From NCBI RefSeq assembly GCF_002752635.1, contig NZ_AYTW01000005.1, forward strand, positions 1 through 64,000: a stretch of 64,000 nucleotides of DNA. The letters are read 5' to 3'. The DNA is from Mesotoga sp. Brook.08.105.5.1. Its GTDB lineage: Bacteria; Thermotogota; Thermotogae; Petrotogales; Kosmotogaceae. Positions 7,888-16,065 of this stretch are shown one piece after another; the first letter of the stretch is position 1, and every line of letters starts with the position of its first letter. The notes below the pieces were generated by a model. That model was not told where the DNA came from. It was given only the letters and a program-made list of their open reading frames with translations, and did not search any database. A program made the translations under genes and the position numbers.

Positions 7888-8544
7888 ATGCCGATTGACT
7901 TCAGAATGACAAAAAAAGGGCTGATTCTTCTCATTGACTCTTACAGAACCGTCGATGAATTGAGGCAAGACATCATGAAGAAGTTTGCTGACGCGAAGGA
8001 TTTCTTTCGTGAAGGAGATGAGATCTCGCTCATGCTTACTCAAGATACAAGCAAACCGGATGACATCGTTAAGATCGTCTCGCTGTTGAGTGATCTTGGT
8101 GTCCACGTTAAGGACATACTCGTGGGTAGTATGGAGCAGAAGGATGTGAAAGTCGGTCAGAAGTATGATCTTGTTAGAGAGAAGATTACTGAAGTCCGAG
8201 GAGCTCAGATCATTAGGCGTAATCTCAGATCAGGACAGATAGTTGTTCACAATTATGATGTTGTGGTGGTTGGCAATGTTCATCCCGGTGCAGAGGTAAT
8301 CGCCGGTGGTAGTGTTGTAATATTTGGAAGTGCAAGAGGGGTTGTTAGAGCCGGTTACTCTCAGGGTGAAATCGGGATAATCGCAGCGATCGATTTGCAG
8401 CCTTCACTGATCCAGATTGGGAATTTCATAACTCAGGAATACGATCGTTTTGATAAGCCTGCCGTGGCACACGTAAGGACGGGCAGGATAGTAGTTGAAG
8501 AGGCGGACAATGTTAAGTTTGAAGTAAAGGGGGAGGCGAATTGA
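7888..8544 (+). CDS. minC: Septum site-determining protein MinC
   Basis: 218 residues. Inhibitor of FtsZ polymerisation that keeps septa away from the poles together with MinD. The N-terminal domain (1-100) matches the FtsZ-binding part; the C-terminal domain (about 115-215) is the right-handed beta-helix, seen in the repeated glycine pattern VVVVGNVHPGAEVIAGGSVVIFG, here quoted as VGNVHPGAEVIAGG. The start is ATG at 7888, 9-10 bases after AGGGG. A T. maritima homologue (TM1047) also precedes M42 peptidases. MinD and MinE are not in the window. It opens the long plus-strand operon; the next gene starts within its stop (TTGA). Confidence 0.93.
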   Translation: MPIDFRMTKKGLILLIDSYRTVDELRQDIMKKFADAKDFFREGDEISLMLTQDTSKPDDIVKIVSLLSDLGVHVKDILVGSMEQKDVKVGQKYDLVREKITEVRGAQIIRRNLRSGQIVVHNYDVVVVGNVHPGAEVIAGGSVVIFGSARGVVRAGYSQGEIGIIAAIDLQPSLIQIGNFITQEYDRFDKPAVAHVRTGRIVVEEADNVKFEVKGEAN

Positions 8545-9554
8545 GTTTAGCCAGGTTATTGATTAATCTCTCCAATGCCTTTGGACCTGTGGGATACGAA
8601 GATGAGGTCCATTCGGTAATTAGGGAAGCGATAGGTCCGTTTGTGGATGAGACCTATACAGACGAAATTGGAAATCTGATTGCAGTTAAGAAAGGAAGTG
8701 GGAAGAGAATAGGCGTATTCACTCATGTTGACGAGGTATCGCTTGTGATTTCGAGAGTCGATGAAAGAGGGTTTGCAAGGTTTGAAGAGCTAGGAGGCGT
8801 CGATCCTAAGGTATTGATTTCTCAGAAGGTTAAGATCAGGAGCAGAGATGGAAAGGAAAGATCAGGAGTAATTGGAATGTTGGCTCCCCACCTTCAGAAA
8901 AGGGAGACAAGAGGAGAAGTCCCTTCTTTCGATGAGCTCTTCATTGATGCTTCGATTAATCCGGATTATGAGAAGATAGGTGTTGGCGATCTTGCAGTAG
9001 TAGACATTTTAGCGTTTGAGATGAACGGCAAGGTTGCTGGGAAAGCTCTTGACGACAGAGCGTGTGCAGCGATAAGCATAGAGACTGCAAGAGAGCTCTC
9101 GAAATACAGTACAACTCCTACCGTCTATTTCGTGTTCACAACAAGAGAAGAAGTCGGGGCAATAGGAGCAAAGGGCGCCGCTGAAGCTTTGGAAATCGAT
9201 CTTGGTGTTGCCATGGATGTTACTCACCATGACAAAGAGAACGATGTCGAACTTGGAAAGGGTCCGGCCTTAACTGTTGGAGGCCCGAATATCCACAAGA
9301 AGTACTTTGAGTTACTCGATAAACATGCGAAAGACAATGAAATCAAAGTTCAATATGACTTCACCTCAGGTAGAACGGGAACTGATGCAGACAATGTCCA
9401 AATAGCCGGCACCGGAGTTCCAACGCTTCTGCTTTCTCTCCCTGAAATGTTCATGCACACTCCAGTCGAAGTAGTTCAAGTTAGTGATGTTGCAGGAACG
9501 GCCAGATTACTTGCAGGATTTTTCATATCACTGAAGGGGGCTGAGGAGCAATGA
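8541..9554 (+). CDS. M42 family aminopeptidase (TET-type), first paralogue
   Basis: 337 residues. Zinc-dependent exopeptidase whose relatives form large tetrahedral TET assemblies that trim peptides. Metal-site and catalytic motifs: THVDEV (His62, Asp64), KALDDRACA (bridging Asp), REEVGAIGA (catalytic and ligand Glu), AMDVTHHD (Asp) and MFMHTPVE (His). Homologues are often mislabelled endoglucanase or CelM. TTG start overlapping the minC stop, with GGGGGAGG before it. First of three tandem paralogues in a translationally coupled string. Confidence 0.93.
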   Translation: MSLARLLINLSNAFGPVGYEDEVHSVIREAIGPFVDETYTDEIGNLIAVKKGSGKRIGVFTHVDEVSLVISRVDERGFARFEELGGVDPKVLISQKVKIRSRDGKERSGVIGMLAPHLQKRETRGEVPSFDELFIDASINPDYEKIGVGDLAVVDILAFEMNGKVAGKALDDRACAAISIETARELSKYSTTPTVYFVFTTREEVGAIGAKGAAEALEIDLGVAMDVTHHDKENDVELGKGPALTVGGPNIHKKYFELLDKHAKDNEIKVQYDFTSGRTGTDADNVQIAGTGVPTLLLSLPEMFMHTPVEVVQVSDVAGTARLLAGFFISLKGAEEQ

Positions 9555-10591
9555 AGCTAGAACGCCTGAAAGACCTTTGTGAACTCCCGGGAATATCAGG
9601 TTTTGAGGAAAAAGTCTCTTCCTTCATCAGGAGCATTGTCGAGCCAAGAGTCGATTCGATCTGGACCGATACAGTTGGAAACCTAATTGCGGAGAAAAAA
9701 GGGACGGGGAAGAGTTCTAAGAAGCTTATGCTTCTTGCTCATACCGATGAGGTTGGTCTTATGGTGAAGAAGATCAATGAAGACGGCACACTCTCTTTCA
9801 CCAGTGTAGGAGGAGTCGATCCAAGAGTATTGATGGGTAAAAAGGTTTTGGTGGGAAAGGATTTTGTTCCTGGGGTGATAGGGTTTGAAGCCATACACAC
9901 TCAGGATCCAACCGCTTTGCTTAAAACACCAAGCATGGGCAAACTGAGAATCTATTTGGGTTATTCAAAGAAGGAAGAGGCTCAGAAGAACCATCGCATT
10001 GGAGACCCAGTATTCTTCGATACTCAGTACGAAGAGATTGGCGACTATGCGATTGCGAAATCATTTGACGACAGGACGGGGTGCGAAGTATTAATAAGGA
10101 TTCTTGAGAGCCTTGAAGGGTACCGTCTGGATTTTGATGTCTATTTCGCCTGGGTGGTCCAAGAAGAGGTTGGTCTGAGGGGAAGCGGGGTCGCGGCGAA
10201 ACAGATAAAGCCGGACGCAGCTCTTGTGTTCGAGAACACTACGGCTGGAGACAACCCGGAGCTTCCTGATTACAGGTGGGCCACAAGTCTTGGAAGAGGC
10301 CCCGTCTTAACATTTGCCCACAGTGGATTGGTGCTAGATAAGAGGATACTCGACACAATCGTGGATACTGCTAAGAAAAACTCAATAGAATTCCAGTACA
10401 AGAGCAGGATAGCTGGGGGTACTGATGCAGCTAGGCTTGCAAGAGTAATTTCGGGTATACCGTCAGGTGTTATCTCGACTCCTTCGAGATACATACATTC
10501 TCCAACTTCTGTAATAAACGTCAATGATTTTCTCGGAGTGGTAAAACTCGCCAGTTTACTAGTTAAGGAAGGGAAGGTGCTGTCTAGATGA
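9551..10591 (+). CDS. M42 family aminopeptidase (TET-type), second paralogue
   Basis: 346 residues. Motifs: LAHTDEVGL (His64, Asp66), KSFDDRTGC, QEEVGLRGS, and SRYIHSPTS. At the position of the usual fourth ligand (Asp in DVT) the sequence is VFENTTAGD, with Glu in place of Asp, as in one M42 subgroup. This suggests a different metal preference or side-chain specificity from the neighbours. The ATG overlaps the previous stop in ATGA. Same order as the T. maritima TM1048-TM1050 triplet from memory. Confidence 0.92.
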   Translation: MKLERLKDLCELPGISGFEEKVSSFIRSIVEPRVDSIWTDTVGNLIAEKKGTGKSSKKLMLLAHTDEVGLMVKKINEDGTLSFTSVGGVDPRVLMGKKVLVGKDFVPGVIGFEAIHTQDPTALLKTPSMGKLRIYLGYSKKEEAQKNHRIGDPVFFDTQYEEIGDYAIAKSFDDRTGCEVLIRILESLEGYRLDFDVYFAWVVQEEVGLRGSGVAAKQIKPDAALVFENTTAGDNPELPDYRWATSLGRGPVLTFAHSGLVLDKRILDTIVDTAKKNSIEFQYKSRIAGGTDAARLARVISGIPSGVISTPSRYIHSPTSVINVNDFLGVVKLASLLVKEGKVLSR

Positions 10592-11598
10592 AAAAGCTGA
10601 TTGAGAAACTGGTTACGATTAGTTCTCCCAGTGGTAGGGAGGATGCTATAAGGGAAGCGATCGCCGAAGAGATCAAACCATACGTTGATAGCATGAAGAT
10701 AGATCCGTTAGGCAATCTTGTTGCTCTGAAGAAAGGAAAGAGTGGCAAGAAGCTGTTATTTGACGGTCACATGGACGAAATCGGTGTCGTGGTCACACAT
10801 ATCGACTCAAATGGTTTTCTCAGGATTGATTCGATAGGTGCGCTGTCTCCATATATGCTTTTGGGTTCGAGATTGATTTTTGAGACAGGAGCATCAGGTG
10901 TCGTTGACCTAGAAGGTGAGACGATCAAAGAGCTCGGGGAGAGCATCAAGAATCTTGATTTCGACCACATTTTCGTTGACATCGGAGCAATAGATAAGAG
11001 TGATGCAGAGAGGAAGGCACCGATCGGGACTTTTGGAACATATGATTCAGAGTTCATCGATCTTGGAAAGAGACTCATCTCGAAATCTATGGACGACAGG
11101 ATCGCCTGTGCAATTATGATACAGGTCTTGAAAGAGCTAAAGGATCCCAAAGACGATGTTTACTTTGTCTTCGCCGTTCAGGAAGAAGTTGGACTAGTGG
11201 GTGCAAGTGTCGCTGCATTTGATATTATGCCAGATATGGCTGTTGCAGTAGATGTTACCACAGGACCCGACACCCCGAAATCTTTGAAGAGAATGGGATT
11301 CAAACTTGGAGAAGGACCTACGATAAAGATAAAGGATCGCGGAAGCATAAGCTCTTCGAGAGTAGTATCTAGATTGAAGGAGATTGCTGAGAAAAAGGAG
11401 ATTCCCACTCAGTATGAGGTCTTGATTTTTGGAGGCACTGACGCTAGAGGTTACCAGACGACCGGAAGAGGAATAGCCTCAGGAACGGTCTCGGTTCCTT
11501 GCAGATACGTGCACTCGCCTCACGAGATGGTTGATTATGATGATGTTCTTAATGCGGTTCGTCTGTTAAAGGCACTTGCTGAAGAAGGAGTGGAATGA
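10588..11598 (+). CDS. M42 family aminopeptidase (TET-type), third paralogue
   Basis: 336 residues. Motifs: DGHMDEIGV (His61, Asp63), KSMDDRIAC, QEEVGLVGA, AVDVTTGPD (Asp) and YVHSPHEMVD (His). All expected metal ligands and the catalytic Glu are present, so it should be active. ATGA overlap with the second paralogue. The three proteins share only the family pattern, which suggests old duplications with different substrate ranges (as acidic, basic and hydrophobic residue-specific TETs in archaea) rather than recent copying. Confidence 0.92.
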   Translation: MKKLIEKLVTISSPSGREDAIREAIAEEIKPYVDSMKIDPLGNLVALKKGKSGKKLLFDGHMDEIGVVVTHIDSNGFLRIDSIGALSPYMLLGSRLIFETGASGVVDLEGETIKELGESIKNLDFDHIFVDIGAIDKSDAERKAPIGTFGTYDSEFIDLGKRLISKSMDDRIACAIMIQVLKELKDPKDDVYFVFAVQEEVGLVGASVAAFDIMPDMAVAVDVTTGPDTPKSLKRMGFKLGEGPTIKIKDRGSISSSRVVSRLKEIAEKKEIPTQYEVLIFGGTDARGYQTTGRGIASGTVSVPCRYVHSPHEMVDYDDVLNAVRLLKALAEEGVE

Positions 11599-12584
11599 GA
11601 AGAATCACATTTACCAGTGAATCAGCTGAAAGGTGTCAGTTGATTTTTGGGAAGGCTTTTGCTGGAAGACTTCCAGAGTCCCTGAAAATAGTAGACTCTG
11701 GTTTTAGAAAGGTTTTTGGCGAAAGACTGGAAGACGAATACTTGATGCCCGGTGGAGAACATGTGAAGTCAGTTGACAGAGTGTTCGAAATATATCAGGC
11801 TATAAGGGCATCGAGAAGAAACGCAATAACAGCCGTTGGAGGAGGTTCTCTCATCGATCTGGTAGGTTATGCGTCATCAGGTCATACCGATATTGAGAAG
11901 CTCTTCCTCTTTCCTACGACGACAGTTAGTCAGGTGATGCCTGCGCTGAAAGGATTCAGGGTGAATTTCGAGTTTGTGAAGGACCTTCTCTCTTTCAACT
12001 GTCTCCCGGACAAAGTCTTCATTGATTTTGAGGTCAGTTACAGAGAGTATGCTTGCTCGTCCAAGAGTGTTCTGATCTTTCCTTTGCTGGTTGCCCTTTC
12101 GTTTGATAATAGGCTTTTCAAGTATCTTTTTAACGTTGTGGTCTCTGGTAAAGATATCTCTGCTGAGCAATGGGAAGATATTGTTTTCTCGTCAGTGAAA
12201 GCTTATCTTAAGGGAATTGAAACTGGCAGATTCGTTGTAGGCACGGAAATTGGAAGGCTTATTGAAACTGCTTCTAGGCTTAAGGCTGGATATGATTCTT
12301 CACTTCTATTTGGAGCCATGATGGAATTACGTCTGGCCGAGAAATTTGGTACAGGGGATAGTAGTGTGACAGAAGACTTTTTTAGAGTGGTGAAATTGCT
12401 GTGGGACAGTAGATGGTCTTCCAGAATTGATATGTCGTCCTTGGTTGACTTGGTCGAACAGAAAGGTGGTGTAAGAATCAGTACTCCTGACGGAAATCTC
12501 GACAAGACTTACTTCGTGGGGTGTTCTATATTTGAGAGATTTGTCAGGGAAAAGACCTGGAGGGGATTGGAGAATTTTGTATGA
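11595..12584 (+). CDS. 3-dehydroquinate synthase-like protein, degenerate
   Basis: 329 residues. The stretch AVGGGSLIDLVGYASSG followed by LFLFPTTTVSQVMPALKG and CLPDKVFIDF has the layout of the NAD-binding part of dehydroquinate synthase or glycerol-dehydrogenase-like folds (GGG, then PTT, then a product-release loop). The lysine-rich substrate loop and the C-terminal zinc histidines of genuine AroB are not apparent, so shikimate activity is doubtful. No other aromatic pathway genes are nearby. It is coupled (ATGA) to the M42 gene before it and the membrane protein after it, and probably serves a lineage-specific role. Confidence 0.6.
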   Translation: MRRITFTSESAERCQLIFGKAFAGRLPESLKIVDSGFRKVFGERLEDEYLMPGGEHVKSVDRVFEIYQAIRASRRNAITAVGGGSLIDLVGYASSGHTDIEKLFLFPTTTVSQVMPALKGFRVNFEFVKDLLSFNCLPDKVFIDFEVSYREYACSSKSVLIFPLLVALSFDNRLFKYLFNVVVSGKDISAEQWEDIVFSSVKAYLKGIETGRFVVGTEIGRLIETASRLKAGYDSSLLFGAMMELRLAEKFGTGDSSVTEDFFRVVKLLWDSRWSSRIDMSSLVDLVEQKGGVRISTPDGNLDKTYFVGCSIFERFVREKTWRGLENFV

Positions 12585-13321
12585 GCGAAGTATCGCATGA
12601 TTATGTTCTGAAGACTCTTATCGTTATCGTTCTTGCATTGTCGGCAGTTGTCATGACGCTTGGAGGATATGCTATTTTTCTCCGGGAGGAAAACAGAAAG
12701 TCGGAACTCATAATTGAGGAAATCAGAAGTTCTGTGCTTTCTCAGGGGATCGATCAGCCTGAACAGCCGGACAATCCCGTACAATTTCCCACAGGAACAC
12801 AGGTTGTCAGAGAGACAATATCGATTCCAGAAACTCAGAACTTCTTTCTTGAGGTATTCGACTATAGGCGGCTAATACTGAACTCCTTCGACTTTCTTGC
12901 AGAAGGTTCCGAGTTTGGTTATGTTGTTGTGGAAGAAGATACAGCATTCAAGTTGTGCGTGGAGAAAGGTCTCGGGAAGTACTTTATCACCAGGGTGGGG
13001 GATAGTTTTGGCGTGATGTTTCTGGGGAAGAACCCACTTGACGGACTTTATGACTCAAAGACGGCTTATGGAATTCAACTCGTATCGCACACAGTCTCAG
13101 ATGGGATAGCACCACAAGTAATGGATCTGAGGAGTGCAGGTTACCCTGCCTTTGTGTATAAGTCAATAACCGCGGACGGGAGAACATTCTATGCAGCTGT
13201 TTTAGGGATTTTCCCTGATGCGGCAGCGGCCAGAGAGTACTCTTCATCAGTCGACGTTCAGGCACTCCAGAGGATAACGGGCTGGAATATCACTGACAGG
13301 TTTCCGAGGCAGTTGAGATGA
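12581..13321 (+). CDS. Single-pass membrane protein with a SPOR-like C-terminus
   Basis: 246 residues. A membrane helix at about 10-32 is followed by a polar linker with prolines and an extracytoplasmic domain. The last 60 residues (VYKSITADGRTFYAAVLGIF, then DAAAAREYSS) resemble the SPOR pattern of an aromatic strand followed by a helix with alanines. SPOR domains bind denuded peptidoglycan at septa, and the operon starts with minC, but the match is weak. ATGA overlaps on both sides. Function not recognised. Confidence 0.6.
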   Translation: MSEVSHDYVLKTLIVIVLALSAVVMTLGGYAIFLREENRKSELIIEEIRSSVLSQGIDQPEQPDNPVQFPTGTQVVRETISIPETQNFFLEVFDYRRLILNSFDFLAEGSEFGYVVVEEDTAFKLCVEKGLGKYFITRVGDSFGVMFLGKNPLDGLYDSKTAYGIQLVSHTVSDGIAPQVMDLRSAGYPAFVYKSITADGRTFYAAVLGIFPDAAAAREYSSSVDVQALQRITGWNITDRFPRQLR

Positions 13322-14094
13322 GGAAGATTTCGGTCAAGGAGTTACAGATAATCGGATCAATTGTGATACTAGTGCTCATGGGGTTTGTGGCCCTCTCAGG
13401 GTATAGCGGTAGCAACTCAACGGCCATCGGTGAAAACTCTGATAAACCGAAGTCGGTTAGCTTCCCTATTGATTTGAACTCTTGCTCGGAGAAGGAGCTG
13501 GAGCTGTTGCCGGGGATAGGCCCTGCCAAGGCCCGAGCAATAGTCGATTACAGAGCTACGTCCGGTCCGTTTTTTTCCATTGACGATCTTCTTCTTGTCA
13601 GGGGAATTGGTGAAAAGACCCTGAGTAACTTGAGAGAAATGGTGACCGTTTCCGGTCAGCTGTATTCCAACGCAGAAGGAGTGGTTTTAATCGACATAAA
13701 CACGGCTTCCTCTCAGTCTCTTCAGAAAATTCCAGGAATCGGTGAAGCTAAGGCAGCTGCTATAATCGAATACAGGGAACTCAAGGGACCCATAATAACT
13801 GAGGAAGACCTTCTCAATGTACCTGGAATCGGACCTTCCATACTTCCTGAGATACTTGCTGCCATTATTCCTCTTATCGGGGCTGAAGAACAATCCGGTT
13901 CGAGAAAGGTGAATGTTAATAACGCAGATGTGGAAGACCTCTGTAAGCTTCCAGGCATCGGGCCCGTGCTTGCTCAGAGAATAGTTGACACGCGTGCTCA
14001 TTTCGGTCCATTTCGTTCGTGCGATGATCTGGCTAAGGTAAGTGGAATTGGTGATAAGACCATTGCCAGTTTGAAGGAGCTGGTTGAGTTTTGA
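13318..14094 (+). CDS. ComEA-like protein with three helix-hairpin-helix domains
   Basis: 258 residues. One N-terminal membrane helix (about 8-28), then three tandem HhH units: LPGIGPAKARAIVDYR with VRGIGEKT, IPGIGEAKAAAIIEYR with VPGIGPSI, and LPGIGPVLAQRIVDTR with VSGIGDKT. Each begins with the DLN or NVNNA strand typical of ComEA, the DNA receptor of natural transformation, which has only one such unit. It should sit on the outer face of the membrane and bind double-stranded DNA without sequence specificity. No comEC is in the window. Three units may raise affinity. Confidence 0.85.
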   Translation: MRKISVKELQIIGSIVILVLMGFVALSGYSGSNSTAIGENSDKPKSVSFPIDLNSCSEKELELLPGIGPAKARAIVDYRATSGPFFSIDDLLLVRGIGEKTLSNLREMVTVSGQLYSNAEGVVLIDINTASSQSLQKIPGIGEAKAAAIIEYRELKGPIITEEDLLNVPGIGPSILPEILAAIIPLIGAEEQSGSRKVNVNNADVEDLCKLPGIGPVLAQRIVDTRAHFGPFRSCDDLAKVSGIGDKTIASLKELVEF

Positions 14095-14870
14095 ATCTGC
14101 TTCATGTTTGCTGCGCACCGGATCTAGTTAGTTCTGTTTTGAAGAGAGAGGAACTGAAGCATTCAATGCTGCTTTTCTATAATCCGAATATCTATCCTGA
14201 AGAAGAGTTCTTCAAAAGATATCATGCTTTCCGAAGAGTCTGTCAAGAAATGGGAGTTGAGTGTCCTGAACCAGACTACAGCCCCGAGGACTTCTCTGCT
14301 ATTCATGATTCCTTTGAAGATGAGCCGGAAGGGGGCATGAGATGTACGAAATGTATAGAATTAAGGTTGAGAAAGGCAGCGGAAGCTGCAAAATCCTTAG
14401 GTGCCAAGAGCTTCAGTACCACGCTTCTTGCAAGCCCCCAGAAGCCAATTTATCTGATCTGTCAGATTGGGCAGAAAGTTTCGGAATCGTTTGATTTGGA
14501 GTTCATTTCGGAAAACCTAAGACTAGAAAGGGGAAAGCTAAATCAGTTTTTGGGTAATGTCTATGTCCAGAATTACTGTGGCTGCAAATCTAGTCTCAAG
14601 GAAATTGTCCAGACCAGAGAGATCAAGAAAAGGAGAGATAAAGAGGCGCTAGAGAGAGACTTTTCATGCTTCGCCGATCTCTGGAGATTCAGAGGTGCCG
14701 TAATTTCTCGAAGCAGCATCCCCGTTGAAGAGGTCTCCGTGTTGAAAGAGCTGATAACTCTCATTAAGCCTTGTGCACTTCTTGATGATGTCGAAGATGT
14801 TTCACTACAAGGCAAAAGATGGTTGAAAACCGGGAGTTACAACTGCCGGATAATCAGGGAGAAGAAGTAA
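14091..14870 (+). CDS. queH: Epoxyqueuosine reductase QueH
   Basis: 259 residues. Performs the last step of queuosine synthesis in tRNA, reducing epoxyqueuosine without cobalamin; it replaces QueG. The DUF208 signature is present: HVCCAPD at the N-terminus (adjacent cysteines), RCTKCIELRL with CxxC, and YCGCKSSL, the conserved cysteines for the iron-sulfur cluster and metal. The C-terminal 70 residues extend past the core. It begins with TTG inside the previous stop. Other que genes are not in the window. Confidence 0.9.
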   Translation: MNLLHVCCAPDLVSSVLKREELKHSMLLFYNPNIYPEEEFFKRYHAFRRVCQEMGVECPEPDYSPEDFSAIHDSFEDEPEGGMRCTKCIELRLRKAAEAAKSLGAKSFSTTLLASPQKPIYLICQIGQKVSESFDLEFISENLRLERGKLNQFLGNVYVQNYCGCKSSLKEIVQTREIKKRRDKEALERDFSCFADLWRFRGAVISRSSIPVEEVSVLKELITLIKPCALLDDVEDVSLQGKRWLKTGSYNCRIIREKK

Positions 14871-15175
14871 TGGATACTCTGGCAAAAAGAATCAGATCAC
14901 TGGGGGAAGAGTGTGGAATGGTCTTTCGCCTGGTCGACGAAAAAGGGATTCCTTATGATGGGGAGTTGGAATTTGATATCCCTCAGCTCATAATCGCGCT
15001 TTCAAAAGCTACGGGTTCGAGAAGCTCAACGGTTGTGAATGGGACGCAGATTACCGCTCTATATCTTGATGGAATTAGAAAGAGTTCTTATCTCATAGTG
15101 CTCGGTGAGTTCCTTGAAGACAACGCATATAGGCTTTTGAAAACGGTTATCGAGTCCCATGAGGCGAACCTGTGA
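14870..15175 (+). CDS. Small conserved-looking protein of unknown function
   Basis: 101 residues when started at ATG 14870, which overlaps the queH stop by one base and has GGGAGAAG before it; the upstream in-frame start at 14819 lies inside queH and lacks a site. The protein is soluble and mixed alpha/beta, with a central beta-like part (STVVNGTQITALYL) and a C-terminal helix. No motif recognised. The next gene (ogg) begins in its stop codon (GTGA), which implies coupled expression with queH and ogg. Confidence 0.65.
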   Translation: MDTLAKRIRSLGEECGMVFRLVDEKGIPYDGELEFDIPQLIIALSKATGSRSSTVVNGTQITALYLDGIRKSSYLIVLGEFLEDNAYRLLKTVIESHEANL

Positions 15176-16065
15176 TTGAATTCACTTTGAAACCTGCGGG
15201 TCTAATTGATCTTGATTCGACACTTGACTGTGGTCAGACTTTTCGATGGCGAAAAGAAGGAGACTGGTGGAAGGGAGTTGTTCGAGATACAGTTCTCTTC
15301 CTGAAAGAGGACTCAGATGGAATTATCGTCAGATCTTCCTCCAAATCTTTGCTCGGAAAAGATATCTATGAGGAAATTGGGAACTACCTTGGACTTGGGG
15401 ATAATCTGGAGGAGATTCACTCTATAATTCTGGAAAGACTGAAGTGTTTTGATCAAAGGGTTAGAATAGTGTCTGAAAAGGCTCTCAAGGAAGCCGAAGG
15501 ACTGAGAATACTAAGGCAAGATCCTTTTGAGATGGTTGTGGAGTATATTCTCTCAACTAGAAACAGCATTCCTATGATTCGATGGATGAGCGACAAACTA
15601 TCGGAACTCTTTCCCGAAAACAGGATCGATCTATGTCAGGAGAGTTACTACACGTTTCCTTCATTGGAGCAGGCCAAGGGAATCTCAGCAGAAGCTCTGA
15701 CCGAGCTCAAAATCGGTTTCAGGGTTCCGTGGCTTATGAAACTCTTTTCAGACATAGAGACAGAAGGGTATTTCTCACGGCTTTCTTCACTGGCTGCTGA
15801 AGACTTGCTCGAAGAATTGATGAAGCATGACGGCATTGGTTACAAGGTAGGTAGCTGTGTAATGCTCTTTGCCTACGGTAAGCTGAGCGCCTTCCCGGTA
15901 GATATCTGGGTGAGCAGAGTGATGAAAGATCTGTTCGCGCTGGACGGTTCAACAAAAAAGGTAATGCAGTTTGGAATGGATTCCTTCTTTCCTTATGGAG
16001 GGTACTATCAAGAAGCACTATTCAGGTACTATAGAACTCACAAACTAGGAAGAGAGAAGAAATGA
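15172..16065 (+). CDS. ogg: 8-oxoguanine DNA glycosylase/lyase, OGG1-like
   Basis: 297 residues. Removes oxidised guanine from DNA and nicks the abasic site. It follows the OGG1/AlkA layout: an N-terminal TBP-like domain with CGQTFRW, then the helix-hairpin-helix DGIGYKVGSCVMLFAY carrying the catalytic Lys (GYK), and FPVDIW holding the catalytic Asp. The motif EYILSTRNSIPMI corresponds to the SACNNIPRI motif of OGG1, with S-T-R-N in place of C-N-N. GTG start overlapping the previous stop. It adds to the oxidative and photochemical repair genes in the window. Confidence 0.88.
   Translation: MIEFTLKPAGLIDLDSTLDCGQTFRWRKEGDWWKGVVRDTVLFLKEDSDGIIVRSSSKSLLGKDIYEEIGNYLGLGDNLEEIHSIILERLKCFDQRVRIVSEKALKEAEGLRILRQDPFEMVVEYILSTRNSIPMIRWMSDKLSELFPENRIDLCQESYYTFPSLEQAKGISAEALTELKIGFRVPWLMKLFSDIETEGYFSRLSSLAAEDLLEELMKHDGIGYKVGSCVMLFAYGKLSAFPVDIWVSRVMKDLFALDGSTKKVMQFGMDSFFPYGGYYQEALFRYYRTHKLGREKK

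Noticed and set aside
8541-11598. Endoglucanase (CelM) annotation
   Set aside because: The motifs are those of M42 peptidases; the cellulase label is historic and no glycosidase motif is present.
11595-12584. Genuine AroB (3-dehydroquinate synthase)
   Set aside because: Conserved metal and substrate residues could not be located, so only a family-like call is made.
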